Origin: Bacteroidota bacterium
GTDB lineage: Bacteria; Bacteroidota; Bacteroidia; CAILMK01; JAAYUY01
Direction of reading: 5' to 3'
Assembly: GCA_018698135.1 (NCBI GenBank)
Contig: JABINZ010000194.1
Location: 1 to 36,551 of the forward strand
Length of the DNA: 36,551 bases
A program made the translations under genes and the position numbers. How positions within the stretch are numbered: the first letter of the stretch is position 1; each line of letters opens with the position of its first letter. Below the pieces are notes generated by a model. It worked only from the letters and a program-made list of their open reading frames with translations, made no database searches and had not been told where the DNA came from. Shown in pieces: positions 24,520 to 34,066 of the stretch.

Positions 24520-26643
24520 TCATTCAATTATAATAGCTGCACCTGATTTAAGGTCTGAATAATTCAATTCCGTTTCCTTCAACAAACTTAGAATTGCATT
24601 TCGTTTTTTGTATTTGAGTGATTGATCCAATACAATCAGGTCAGGCTTAAACACTTCTTCCAACTTTTGAAAATCAATATAATGCTTCCCATAAAGAATC
24701 AGCTTATTACAATCAATTTTCTCATCGCTGGCATATTCAATTTCTCCATTATATAAAATAAGTTTTTGATTCATGAATTGGATGAAACTTCTATTAATAT
24801 ACAAACGATCTGAATTATATTGACTCCCAATAGTCAGATTCGTCACATTTGCAGACTTAACCCCATGTCGCCATAAATCTCTGAAGGTGTTGTATTTTCT
24901 TAATTCATAATTCGAGAGAATGGCCGAATCACCTAAAAAGGTGACCGACTTCCCATCAAAAAAGCCAATTAATGTGCTATTGGGAATTGCATAAATTACT
25001 ATTCGTTGATTGGTGTGGTTGCGCACATTCCAGATGCTAAAAATACTTACAAATACAAAAATTGATAGTAAACTAAAATAAAGGTAAACTTTGTGCTTAT
25101 TGATTAGAAATAATGCTGATGAGAATATGATAACATAAACAATAATCATCATTTCAGCGCTGATATATACCTCTTCAATCAATCCTTTTGGCCAATCTCT
25201 GATTAACAAAATAGCCTTATTTAAGGTTGTAATAATTTGATCTAAAGCCAATACCAAATACTTACTAATAAATACCAAACCTATTGCTTCAAATATCAGA
25301 TAAGCAAAACCTACATAAATAATTATACTTGCAGCAGGAATAACAATAAGGTTGGATATTAGAAAGTAAACGGGAAATATTGTAAAATAAAACAAGGCTA
25401 GCGGAAAGGTTGCCAACTGTGCAGAAAGTGAAACAGTTGTAAGCGCCCATATTTTGTCGCCTAACCAGAATCTCTTCCAATCAAGCCATTTGTAAAATCG
25501 AGGTTGGAAAAAGACAATTCCAAATACAGCAGCATAAGAAAGTTGAAAACCCACCTGAGTTACTAAATATGGGTTTAAAATCAACAGGAATATTGCTGAC
25601 GTAATTAATGAGCTATAAATATTGGGCGCTCTTCTTAAATGTTTTCCAATAATGACAAAGGAGAACATAGAACAAGCACGTAAAACCGAAGGAGACAAGC
25701 CCGTTATGACAGCATAGGTCCAAAGTAGGCTTAGATTAATTATCAGATAAAGCCATTTGCCATTGGGCCTTTTACGCAAGCCTTTAAACATGAAACTAAA
25801 AACAATAAAGATGATACCCACATGCAAGCCTGAAACAGCCAGCACATGCATGGCTCCGGTGCTGGCAAAGGATTCCTTGACCTCATCACTAAGCTCTGCT
25901 TTGTATCCAACTAATAAAGCCGTTGCAATTGCACTCTCGTCTTTTCCACTAATGTTTTCTTCAAGTAAGTTGACTATGGAAATTCGTAAATCGTAAATAT
26001 ATTTTAATAAAAAGAAACCTTTGTTTGAGGAAGTTTGTGTCCATTTGGTATTTTCTAAAAATGCCTGATGATAAATCTGTTTGTATGATAAGAATCTTTT
26101 AAAATCAAATTGCCCTGGATTTTTAGGTTCCTCAACCAATTGAGCATTATTTGAACATACCAATATATCGCCATACCTGATTTCTGCAGCTAGACTATCT
26201 TTTCGGATATAGGTTAACAGCTTTCCAGTGCTTGATTGAATATGACTGGAGTCGCAAACACTTATTACTTTGCAAAGCATTTTATAGGTGTTCTCTTTTT
26301 CTTCTGGAGTTTCCTTTACTTTTAGAATTAAAAAGGAATCATGCTTAGCAAGATGAGAAAAGTGCTTATTAAAGGCTATTTGATTTGTTGAAATAGTCAG
26401 CAATAAGGAAGCTGAAAATATGGCTGTATGCATTAAAATTCCCTGAACAATTCGGAATCTAAAGGTTAAGGAGATTCTAATTTTATTAATAAGTAAGCTA
26501 ATTGCTATAGAAAAAAACAGTATCAGTAAACAAGCAAAAATTGGAAACTGAGGAAATACAATAGCCAGTAGTATTCCCGCTAAAAAAGGAATTATTGCCC
26601 GCATAACAGGCACTTTCTCCCATGCATTCCTGTAATAATTCAA
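24520..26643 (-). CDS. comEC: ComEC/Rec2-family DNA uptake channel protein
   Basis: About 707 residues. N-terminal membrane segments (AIIPFLAGILLAIVFPQF) are followed by an OB-fold domain (DUF4131-like, about residues 95-190). The polytopic competence domain includes GTALLVGYKAELS-type and STGAMHVLAVSGLHVGII, then ITGLSPSVLRACSMF. The last ~160 residues are a degenerate metallo-beta-lactamase-like region without a HxHxDH motif, as is usual for short Bacteroidota ComEC. The protein would form the inner-membrane channel for single-stranded DNA during transformation. The start is uncertain: TTG at 26643 keeps the conserved WEKVPVMRAIIPF head, while the ATG at 26604 begins inside it. Confidence 0.88.
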   Translation of the reverse strand: MNYYRNAWEKVPVMRAIIPFLAGILLAIVFPQFPIFACLLILFFSIAISLLINKIRISLTFRFRIVQGILMHTAIFSASLLLTISTNQIAFNKHFSHLAKHDSFLILKVKETPEEKENTYKMLCKVISVCDSSHIQSSTGKLLTYIRKDSLAAEIRYGDILVCSNNAQLVEEPKNPGQFDFKRFLSYKQIYHQAFLENTKWTQTSSNKGFFLLKYIYDLRISIVNLLEENISGKDESAIATALLVGYKAELSDEVKESFASTGAMHVLAVSGLHVGIIFIVFSFMFKGLRKRPNGKWLYLIINLSLLWTYAVITGLSPSVLRACSMFSFVIIGKHLRRAPNIYSSLITSAIFLLILNPYLVTQVGFQLSYAAVFGIVFFQPRFYKWLDWKRFWLGDKIWALTTVSLSAQLATFPLALFYFTIFPVYFLISNLIVIPAASIIIYVGFAYLIFEAIGLVFISKYLVLALDQIITTLNKAILLIRDWPKGLIEEVYISAEMMIIVYVIIFSSALFLINKHKVYLYFSLLSIFVFVSIFSIWNVRNHTNQRIVIYAIPNSTLIGFFDGKSVTFLGDSAILSNYELRKYNTFRDLWRHGVKSANVTNLTIGSQYNSDRLYINRSFIQFMNQKLILYNGEIEYASDEKIDCNKLILYGKHYIDFQKLEEVFKPDLIVLDQSLKYKKRNAILSLLKETELNYSDLKSGAAIIIE

Positions 26644-26690
26644 ATTGAAGATCAGGTATTAGAACTTCAAGTTACAGAAATTTTTACATA

Positions 26691-26721
26691 AAAAAAGGCT
26701 GGCTCTAAAATAGAACCAGCC
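26691..26721 (-). terminator. Terminator of the giant PKD gene
   Basis: On the minus strand GGCTGGTTCT pairs with AGAGCCAGCC (one G-U pair) around a short AT loop and is followed by six T residues. It lies 25 nt beyond the stop codon of the PKD protein gene. Confidence 0.88.
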
Positions 26722-26745
26722 TGTAAATTATTGGATAATACTGTT

Positions 26746-29700
26746 TTATCTAAGTACAGTAACTGTACCTGAACGACTCTTGAACTCTTCTCCTCTTAAT
26801 TGGTAGTTCAATGTCCAGTAATATGTACCGTCAGCACAGCGGTTTCCAGTATTAGTCATCAAGCCATTCCAATGAACTGCAGGATCGTCTGACTCAAATA
26901 CTTTTTCACCCCATCTGTTGAACACCTGTACTTCCCAGAAAGTAACACCATGTGGAACATCATAAGTACCTTGAGGATCTTTGAAATTCAACTCATCGTT
27001 AATTCCGTCACCATTAGGAGTCATGATATTCGGGAAGCCAACAGAAACCTCAAATGTATTATTGATTACAACACATGAAGTATCTAAACATCCATTCAGA
27101 CCCGGAGTTTCAATCCATGCCCACAAGCATACTGTATATTCTCCTTTATAATCTTCAAAGTCGAACACATAAACATCTTGCGACTGCGTTAGGTATGACT
27201 CATCAAATACATGACCTTCTTCAGATGTTCCAGTAACCGTCCACTCGTAATGAGTGGCACCTTTTGCACTATTTTCAAAGGTGAATACCGGCATTGAATT
27301 ATCTTTGACAGCCATTACAGCATCTGTTTTCATAACACGCACTGGCAGAGTCTTGATTTTATCAGGACAAGACAAACTATCAGGATGAATTTTAGCATCT
27401 ATTTCAACACTATAGGTTGTATCGTATGAAGTAGCACCCGTTGTAAATATATGCGTTACAGTTTCTCCTTGCTTATGTGCAGAATATCCTGATCCATCTC
27501 CAAAGTTCCAAATGATATCATCAAATTGAACTGCAGAACTATCTATATAAGTAGCTACATCTCCATCACAAAGTATTGTATCTCCGCCAAAAGCAGAAGC
27601 TTTAACAGGCATAACCACTACCGTAAAGAAGGTATCTTCCGGATTATCTGTCCTGGCATAATTTGCCGTACAATCTCCCCAATATCCTGGAGGAGGTGTT
27701 GGATAGAATACTTTTGCGGTTGCATTTAGATAAATATTATACGTACCTGGTTTTGTATACTGGATAGCAAATTGATGGTTTGCTGGTCGGCTAGTGTCTG
27801 CCATAATGGTATTATCACCTTTCACAAACTGCCAGTCAGTAGTTGAACCAGATGAATCCAGAACAACAATAAACTCTCCAGCACAAATGGTATCGTTATA
27901 ACGCTTCTCACCATTTTTGTAGAGCCAGAACTTAGGCTGTGGCCCTGTAATATTTATGTAAGCTGGTTTTGTAATCGTATCGACACAACCGTTTAGCATA
28001 CGCACAATAAGCGTAACATCATAAGTACCGTTAGTAATATAAGTATGTGTAGGTGACTTAATATATGAAATTGAGTTACTACCTCTGTCATCATGGAAAC
28101 TCCATGTCCAGTAAACAACACTATCAACCATGGTACTGTCGATAATTTGTCCGTTTTTATCAAACACATAGGTGTAGTTATTCAACGACATTGACAAATC
28201 AACGAATTTAACTGGTTGAGGAGCACAAACAGCTGGAGCATTGATTGTATCGAAATCAGCAACAACACCCATCACTTTAACATATGCTTTCCTCTCCAAA
28301 TCCTGAACACATCCATTACTGTCTGTTGTTCTCATGGTAATCGTATAATCACCGGGCTTATTAAATACCCAGAAAATAGTATCAGTTAGCATGGCATTGG
28401 TATGCCATCCTGTACCGTCTCCGAAATCCCACTCTACACGCTCAGGAACAGAAGGAGCTACAGGAACACCTGCTCTTGTACCAAACATAGCATCATTGGT
28501 TGGTGGGCCTATAATACCTGTAGTATTGGCGGGGTCAACCCAAAACTCATTTGGATTTAAATCTGGCTCAAATGGAGTTTGCTTAATCCAGAAATAACGC
28601 ACGTCATGCGTAAATATAACGGTATCTCCACCACCTTCATAACAAATTATGCGATCATCAGCTTCAAAGTTAGAATAGTGTCCTACAACTATTCGTGCAG
28701 CACTACCGGTTGCACAACCATACACATTCTTTATTGTAGATGTTACACGGTATTTACCGGGAACATTCAAACTCCAATCATGCTCAATATCAGTTAAATG
28801 TGGAGCTCCATCCTGCTTCATATAAAATGAATCAGTTAATGTAAGCTGAGGGAATGTATCAGCAGGGAAATATCCTCTTGCAGCAAAATCAGCCCACTCT
28901 ATTGGATCAACTTTTTTATTTCGTGTAAAATCAGGATACATAAAACAGCCGAAATAAATCTTTTTCTTCGGATTAAATGGATCGATAGTAAATGAATCCT
29001 TGTGACACATCCACCAAATAGTATCCGGTTTGGTTATTTGACAACTGTCTTCCATATGTACAGAAGGCCATAATGGTGAGGCTCCCGGGAAGTATTTGTC
29101 GACAAAGAATCTAAAATCAACAATACCAACCTGATCGGTATCGCCAACCGTTAATATAGATTGTAAATTAGGACATAAACGCAGATGCTGGTTAGCAGCA
29201 TAATCCATCGGCAAATATTTACCTGTGGCTGCATTATAATTATATGGATCATTAATGTTGAATGCATTATTTAAATCGGCAATATACTTATAGTCATGGT
29301 AGAAAAATGTATCAAAACAATCACCAGTTTTGATGATTAAACCGATTGTTTTCCAACCACCATCACCATATATCCACTGATTACCCATCATCATAAAGGT
29401 AATTTCATCAACCCATGCACAATCATACTGTGTGTGATTTTCTATAGATTCACGAACACCATCTCCATCAATATCCAATTTGGTTTGATCTGTACAGATA
29501 GCAGTTGGTGTACCACAACCTCCAAATCCATTTGATACTGAGTCAAAAACCATCCACCATGTTTGACGTGCACAAGATGGAAGTGTCTCATTAAAAGAAG
29601 GAACTTGAGGATAGTTAATTCCTACGCAGGGTGTACCATTCAATATAACACCTCTTCGCCCTAATGCTGGAGGAGTTGATAATTGTTTGGCCCAATCCAT

Positions 29701-31755
29701 TGCTGGAACATCCTTTTTCCACATACCAAATTTTGCTACTTCCCAACCTGCATCAGGTGCTTCCATAACAATATTAACACTGGCTTCACTCACACAATTT
29801 GTGACTGTATCTGTAACTGATAATGTTACACTATAACATCCATCTTCTTTGTAAAGATGCCAAGGCTGTATTTCTGTAGAAAACTGACAATTAATATTGG
29901 GAACAGCTTCTGTTGAGGTACAAGGATCTCCATCAGCAAAACTCCACAAATACTGCATACTATCACTAGCCCATGGATAGGACGGATTGTAGCAATTATC
30001 GAATTTCATATCAGGATTTGCACCAGCACCTGTGCGCATGGCAAAAACAGGGAAATACAATAATGGATTATCATCAATGGCATAATACCATCTATATTTT
30101 ATTGAATTATTTGTAAATCTAACGTAGTTAGGTCCAGAGCAATCATGCTTAAACAAGTCCGTGTCATGCATAGTCTGAATGTTAGCTCCTCCCGATTTAG
30201 GGAAGTAAACAGTCTCAAATTGCACACCTGGAGGAATATTATTCCCCGGATTCCACGTTTGTACAGTCGAATCAACTACAACATCATAAATATAGGTTGT
30301 ACTGATAGGAGGTGAAAGCATGGGGAAATCACGTGAAACTAAATGCGGACTTCCAGCCGGACAAGGATGTGGCTTATAATTATCTGCAAAATTTGCAGAG
30401 TCAAGCAAACTATTACAAAATGAATCAACCTGACCTATTACTAGCGGAGCTTTAGCTGATCTGATCACATAATCAACCGGATCACCAGCAGGGTTCCAAC
30501 AAGTACTTGACATGGTATGCCAGAATGAAACAGGAATAGGCTTGGCCTGTAACTGATCGTTTGCTGGGAAAGCAGGAGGAGGAGGCATGTTGATCATTGC
30601 CTGAGGTCCTAATAAAGGAATGTAGGTACAGAATGTTGTATCTCGAATACAGTTTGGCTCCCAAATTTTCAAACTAATATGATAAACACCAGGTGCTGTA
30701 TAATGGTGACATGGCTCCCATTCCTCATCATTTGTATTTAACAACATAGATGGAGGATCATCAAAGTTCCATAACCAATAATATGCATTTCTTCTGGGTT
30801 TTTGAGCGAAACACAGGCTATTATCTTGCCAGCACTGTGGAGGATTAGATTTTTGAACAATATCGAAATAGTAGAAAATATTTTTAGCTCCGGAAAACTT
30901 TTTAAGACTGTCGACACAACCATGACAGGTTCGAACAGTTAAAGTTGGATTAAAAGTTCCATCTTTTTTATAAATATGAACAAACGAAGGCTTTCCCCAA
31001 AGGGTATCGCTATCGGATGTGATGACAGTACCATCACCAAAATCCCAAGTCCACTCGGTAATACATTTTCCGACAGTATCCATGGTGTTTTTGAATGTAA
31101 CTGGTGTTTCAGGACAACCAATTTGAAAATGAGTTTCAAATTTTGGATTCAGTTTAGGAAGAACCGTAATACTGGTTGTTTTCATCGAAGTATCCCAACA
31201 ACCATTTGTATCGGTAACCGTCAAAATAATGGTATACGTTCCATCATGTGTATACGACCAACAAGGATGCTGTGTTGTACTGGAGTCTCCTGAACCAAAA
31301 TCCCATAAATAGGTTTGGATTGGTGCAGAATTAAAAACGCCCGGTAGAGAATTGTCCTTAAAGCAGAAACTATTCTGCTCAAAACACATAATTTTCTCAA
31401 GTGGAAGTATTAAATCTGCTTTCGGATTGTCATAAATAGTTATGGTTAAACAACTAGGACCACATTTGATAGATCCATCAGAATTGAAAAGGGTAACACA
31501 GGCATTAAATGTCCCAAATGTATCGTAAATATAGTTTACGGTACTGGTAGGCTGAACACTACTGTCGCCATTACCAAATGACCATTTAATAGAGCTGAAA
31601 GTTGTCGTAGCAGGAATAGAGAAATTAATTGAACTTCCCCGACATGCTGTGATTTTGTCAGCTTTTAATGTACATTGTGCTTGTGCATAACTGCCCATAA
31701 GGCTAAGCAAAAACACCCCTAGTACTAAATTCCGGATTTTCTTAAACTTTTTCAT
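26746..31755 (-). CDS. Secreted multi-PKD protein with T9SS type B sorting domain
   Basis: About 1669 residues with a classical signal peptide (KIRNLVLGVFLLSLMGSYAQAQ). At least eight PKD-like units can be counted from their cores: WSFGNGDSS, WDFGSGDSS, WDFGDGTVI, WNFDDPP, WSFADGDP, WDFGDGTGW, WSFHDDRG and WNFGDGSGY. Most end in a TV-type strand and a conserved cysteine. A central insert holds the calcium-type loop DIDGDGVRESIE. The C-terminal ~90 residues, from FPNIMTPNGDGINDELNF to SGTVTVLR, are a gliding-motility-associated (type B) CTD that directs T9SS export and surface attachment. The ATG at 31755 is chosen over a TTG at 31776. It is the third gene of a sigma factor operon, 39 nt after the membrane PKD gene. 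The role is probably adhesion or matrix; no enzyme domain is seen. Confidence 0.92.
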   Translation of the reverse strand: MKKFKKIRNLVLGVFLLSLMGSYAQAQCTLKADKITACRGSSINFSIPATTTFSSIKWSFGNGDSSVQPTSTVNYIYDTFGTFNACVTLFNSDGSIKCGPSCLTITIYDNPKADLILPLEKIMCFEQNSFCFKDNSLPGVFNSAPIQTYLWDFGSGDSSTTQHPCWSYTHDGTYTIILTVTDTNGCWDTSMKTTSITVLPKLNPKFETHFQIGCPETPVTFKNTMDTVGKCITEWTWDFGDGTVITSDSDTLWGKPSFVHIYKKDGTFNPTLTVRTCHGCVDSLKKFSGAKNIFYYFDIVQKSNPPQCWQDNSLCFAQKPRRNAYYWLWNFDDPPSMLLNTNDEEWEPCHHYTAPGVYHISLKIWEPNCIRDTTFCTYIPLLGPQAMINMPPPPAFPANDQLQAKPIPVSFWHTMSSTCWNPAGDPVDYVIRSAKAPLVIGQVDSFCNSLLDSANFADNYKPHPCPAGSPHLVSRDFPMLSPPISTTYIYDVVVDSTVQTWNPGNNIPPGVQFETVYFPKSGGANIQTMHDTDLFKHDCSGPNYVRFTNNSIKYRWYYAIDDNPLLYFPVFAMRTGAGANPDMKFDNCYNPSYPWASDSMQYLWSFADGDPCTSTEAVPNINCQFSTEIQPWHLYKEDGCYSVTLSVTDTVTNCVSEASVNIVMEAPDAGWEVAKFGMWKKDVPAMDWAKQLSTPPALGRRGVILNGTPCVGINYPQVPSFNETLPSCARQTWWMVFDSVSNGFGGCGTPTAICTDQTKLDIDGDGVRESIENHTQYDCAWVDEITFMMMGNQWIYGDGGWKTIGLIIKTGDCFDTFFYHDYKYIADLNNAFNINDPYNYNAATGKYLPMDYAANQHLRLCPNLQSILTVGDTDQVGIVDFRFFVDKYFPGASPLWPSVHMEDSCQITKPDTIWWMCHKDSFTIDPFNPKKKIYFGCFMYPDFTRNKKVDPIEWADFAARGYFPADTFPQLTLTDSFYMKQDGAPHLTDIEHDWSLNVPGKYRVTSTIKNVYGCATGSAARIVVGHYSNFEADDRIICYEGGGDTVIFTHDVRYFWIKQTPFEPDLNPNEFWVDPANTTGIIGPPTNDAMFGTRAGVPVAPSVPERVEWDFGDGTGWHTNAMLTDTIFWVFNKPGDYTITMRTTDSNGCVQDLERKAYVKVMGVVADFDTINAPAVCAPQPVKFVDLSMSLNNYTYVFDKNGQIIDSTMVDSVVYWTWSFHDDRGSNSISYIKSPTHTYITNGTYDVTLIVRMLNGCVDTITKPAYINITGPQPKFWLYKNGEKRYNDTICAGEFIVVLDSSGSTTDWQFVKGDNTIMADTSRPANHQFAIQYTKPGTYNIYLNATAKVFYPTPPPGYWGDCTANYARTDNPEDTFFTVVVMPVKASAFGGDTILCDGDVATYIDSSAVQFDDIIWNFGDGSGYSAHKQGETVTHIFTTGATSYDTTYSVEIDAKIHPDSLSCPDKIKTLPVRVMKTDAVMAVKDNSMPVFTFENSAKGATHYEWTVTGTSEEGHVFDESYLTQSQDVYVFDFEDYKGEYTVCLWAWIETPGLNGCLDTSCVVINNTFEVSVGFPNIMTPNGDGINDELNFKDPQGTYDVPHGVTFWEVQVFNRWGEKVFESDDPAVHWNGLMTNTGNRCADGTYYWTLNYQLRGEEFKSRSGTVTVLR

Positions 31756-31794
31756 AACTATCGAATTTGATTTCAAATTTATAAAATTATATCT

Positions 31795-33099
31795 TTATCT
31801 CGTTAAATAAATAGTTCCAGATTTCTTTTCCGAAACTAATTGTCCTTTATATTTATAGGTAAGCATATAGTAATAGTTACCCTCAAGACATTCTTTGCCA
31901 GTTTTCATATCTTTTCCATCCCATTTTTGATTCGGATCGGAAGCGTTAAATAATATGTTTCCACTCCTATCAATTATAGTTAATTGGAATATTTCTGTGT
32001 TTTCAAGGCTAATGTAATAATAATCGTTTTTGCCATCACCATTTGGTGTAAAGTAATTGGGTGGATAAACTTTCTCATTTTCAGTAACAATATCAATATA
32101 TTTTGATAGATCATTCGAACAGCCTTCTTTTGTTTTAACTGTTAAAATAACCATGTAATTTCCTGATGAAGTATATTGATGAACAGGTGAGTTTTCATTT
32201 GAATTATTGCCATCACCAAAAGACCAGATTGATGTACTTATATTGCTCGATAAATTTTCGAAATTTATGGTTTTTGAATCGCTATTCTCATAACTAAATT
32301 CAGCCTGAGGTAATTCAAAAACTCTTATTCTTTGCTTTCTACTTACTTCTTGTACATTATCTGTGCAAACAATCTCCACAAAATAATCGCCTGATTTATT
32401 AAATTTATGTGAAATTTCACCATTGATAATTTGCTTTTTCTGATTCGGCAGTAACACATAAACACGCATTCCCATACTACTTGCTGGTTGGTAGAATGAC
32501 ACTTTAAGAACTTCTCCAAGGCAAATAAATGTATCTGAAAAGCTGACATCAGCAACTTTAAGTAAATCTTCTTGACTGTTTGAACAAATGGTGACAGTTG
32601 GAGGGTTATCAGATACGACATCTTTTTTCTCAATGCCGCTACTAGAAGCAATAGAACTACTAGCTGTTGATGATTTTTCTATAATAGAATTATCTTTTAG
32701 TTCAGATTTTTCAGAAATAATAATTTCTTGCTTTGCCTCTTGATTATAATTCGTGCTTTGATCTTCAGGGATATCTATGGATACTTGATCTTCAATAAAT
32801 AATTCTGTTTTGTTAATCTCTTCTATTACTGCTGATTCGATATCATTTTCAGGTTTTGACGTAAGAAGGAAAATAGCCGTAGTCACAACAGCAACTCCAG
32901 CAATACCAAATCCAATAGTTTTTAACCCTACTCCTTGCATACCACTCATGCCTGTTGAAGGCTGTGGCGTACTGATGTTAGATTCAATCCTACTCCAATC
33001 AGCATCCATATTTGCTTCAGGAATATTTGGATTAAAATCTTTTAGTCCTTTATTAAAGGCTTCAAATAATGGGTCAGTATGTTGAATTTTATCTGGCAT
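31795..33099 (-). CDS. Putative anti-sigma membrane protein with PKD and T9SS sorting domains
   Basis: This 434-residue protein lacks an N-terminal signal peptide. Residues 1-58 are cytoplasmic and contain FNPNIPEANMDADWSRIES, resembling the short W-x-x-I segment of Bacteroidota anti-sigma-like proteins. A membrane segment spans about 59-80, followed by a Ser/Glu-rich linker to about 155. A beta-rich domain (155-270), one PKD domain (WSFGDGNNSNE) and a type B CTD (PNYFTPNGDGKNDYYYI to SGTIYLTR) complete it. Its ATG overlaps the sigma factor stop codon (TAATG), so the two are translationally coupled. Anti-sigma function is inferred from this coupling and topology. A T9SS sorting domain on an inner-membrane-anchored protein is odd: it cannot be a normal secreted cargo unless it is cleaved. 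Confidence 0.75.
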   Translation of the reverse strand: MPDKIQHTDPLFEAFNKGLKDFNPNIPEANMDADWSRIESNISTPQPSTGMSGMQGVGLKTIGFGIAGVAVVTTAIFLLTSKPENDIESAVIEEINKTELFIEDQVSIDIPEDQSTNYNQEAKQEIIISEKSELKDNSIIEKSSTASSSIASSSGIEKKDVVSDNPPTVTICSNSQEDLLKVADVSFSDTFICLGEVLKVSFYQPASSMGMRVYVLLPNQKKQIINGEISHKFNKSGDYFVEIVCTDNVQEVSRKQRIRVFELPQAEFSYENSDSKTINFENLSSNISTSIWSFGDGNNSNENSPVHQYTSSGNYMVILTVKTKEGCSNDLSKYIDIVTENEKVYPPNYFTPNGDGKNDYYYISLENTEIFQLTIIDRSGNILFNASDPNQKWDGKDMKTGKECLEGNYYYMLTYKYKGQLVSEKKSGTIYLTR

Positions 33100-33647
33100 T
33101 ATTTAAATAGTTCGTTTACCATGCCTTGAAGCATTTGCTTTGCTTTGAACAATTGTGATTTGGAGGTACCTTCATTAATTCCCAATTCGCGTGCAATATC
33201 CTTATGAGAATATCCTTCAATTACATACATATTAAAAATAGTACGGTAACCATTCGGTAATTTTTGAACGCATTTTAACAAATCTTCTTTTTCAAGACTT
33301 GCATAGACATCAGCTTTAGTGCTTATGTTTTCGTTATTTTCGAGATCAATTTTATCAGGCTCACTAACCGTTTTGCGATATCTGTCAATGGCCGTATTGA
33401 TCATAATGCGTTTTATCCAGCTGCTAAGGTTCCCTTCAAATTTAAACTTGGCAATATTGTTAAATACTTTGATATAGCCTTCCTGCAAAATTTCTTTTGC
33501 GTTGTCCTGATCGTTGGTATATCTTAAGCAAATGGCAAACATTAAATTATAGTATTTTTTAAACAATCTTTTTTGAGCTAATGAATCTCCTTTAAGGCAA
33601 GCTTCAATAAGTTTTTTATCTTCGTTATTGAGCTTTTTTTCATTCAT
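33099..33647 (-). CDS. ECF-type RNA polymerase sigma factor
   Basis: This 182-residue sigma-70 family factor has only regions 2 and 4. Region 2 is LMFAICLRYTNDQDNAKEIL followed by EGYIKVFNNIAKFKFEGNL and SSWIKRIMINTAIDRYRK. Region 4 is LPNGYRTIFNMYVIEGYSH then DIARELGINEGTSKSQLFKA, a helix-turn-helix for the -35 element. Length is typical of ECF factors. It is the first gene of the operon with the coupled membrane PKD protein and the giant PKD protein, and may autoregulate it. The start codon is ATG at 33647. Just upstream lies the 262-bp inverted-repeat element, so promoter elements of this operon are probably near or within it. Confidence 0.95.
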   Translation of the reverse strand: MNEKKLNNEDKKLIEACLKGDSLAQKRLFKKYYNLMFAICLRYTNDQDNAKEILQEGYIKVFNNIAKFKFEGNLSSWIKRIMINTAIDRYRKTVSEPDKIDLENNENISTKADVYASLEKEDLLKCVQKLPNGYRTIFNMYVIEGYSHKDIARELGINEGTSKSQLFKAKQMLQGMVNELFK

Positions 33648-33740
33648 TTTCCCTTTCTGTTTTTGTAGACGTAGACTTGATTAAGTAAGTTGCCTGCGCA
33701 GTTGCTTTTTTTTGATATTATTTTCAGTTCTAAAGATACA

Positions 33741-34002
33741 AACCTGAGTTCGGGATAAGAAATAAATAACAGAGAGCAAATAGGGGATAAGATTTGAAGA
33801 AGAAATTTTGAAGTTATAACTGGTTATTTCAAGAGATTTCTTTTTTAAAGTTTGTGCTCTATTTGCTCTCCCTTTGGGCTTCATGAGGTTTCCCATACAC
33901 ATTCCCAGATTTTATTGAATTATCACGATAGTCCTGAAAAATCTGGATTGTCTATGAAAAACCTCAAGAAGCTGTAAATATTTGTTATCCCGAACTCAGG
34001 TT
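33741..34002. mobile_element. 262-bp structured MITE-like element with 18-bp TIRs
   Basis: Perfect terminal inverted repeats AACCTGAGTTCGGGATAA (33741-33758) and its reverse complement (33985-34002) bound a 262-bp non-coding segment. ACA flanks both ends directly (33738-33740 and 34003-34005), a possible 3-bp target duplication. Inside are two imperfect hairpins. The first pairs GAGAGCAAATAG (33772-33783) with CTATTTGCTCTC (33859-33870) and continues inward. The second pairs CTTCATGAGGTTT (33879-33891) with AAACCTCAAGAAG (33959-33971) and CCAGATTTT (33905-33913) with AAAATCTGG (33938-33946). With the TIRs paired the whole folds as a three-stem junction. No transposase is present. It lies 94 nt upstream of the sigma factor start, in the gap that ends at the EF-G2 terminator. 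Confidence 0.75.
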
Positions 34003-34011
34003 ACAAGCTTA

Positions 34012-34047
34012 ACTAAAACAAAAAACCCACTTAAATAAGTGGGTTTT
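34012..34047 (-). terminator. Terminator of the EF-G paralogue gene
   Basis: AAAACCCACTTA (34022-34033) pairs with TAAGTGGGTTTT (34036-34047). On the minus strand a T-rich run follows. It starts 20 nt after the stop codon of the EF-G gene and just before the MITE-like element. Confidence 0.88.
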
Positions 34048-34066
34048 CAAATGTATTAATGAAAAT

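Noticed and set aside
24520-25020. Truncation of ComEC at its C-terminus
   Set aside because: The lack of a HxHxDH nuclease motif is common for short Bacteroidota ComEC proteins, so it is not evidence of damage.
31756-31776. TTG start upstream of the giant PKD protein
   Set aside because: The ATG at 31755 gives a textbook signal peptide beginning MKKFKKIRN.
33681-33902. A 73-codon minus-strand reading frame upstream of the sigma factor
   Set aside because: It lies mostly inside the 262-bp inverted-repeat element, spans hairpin arms and has no protein-like composition; it is a by-product of the repeat.
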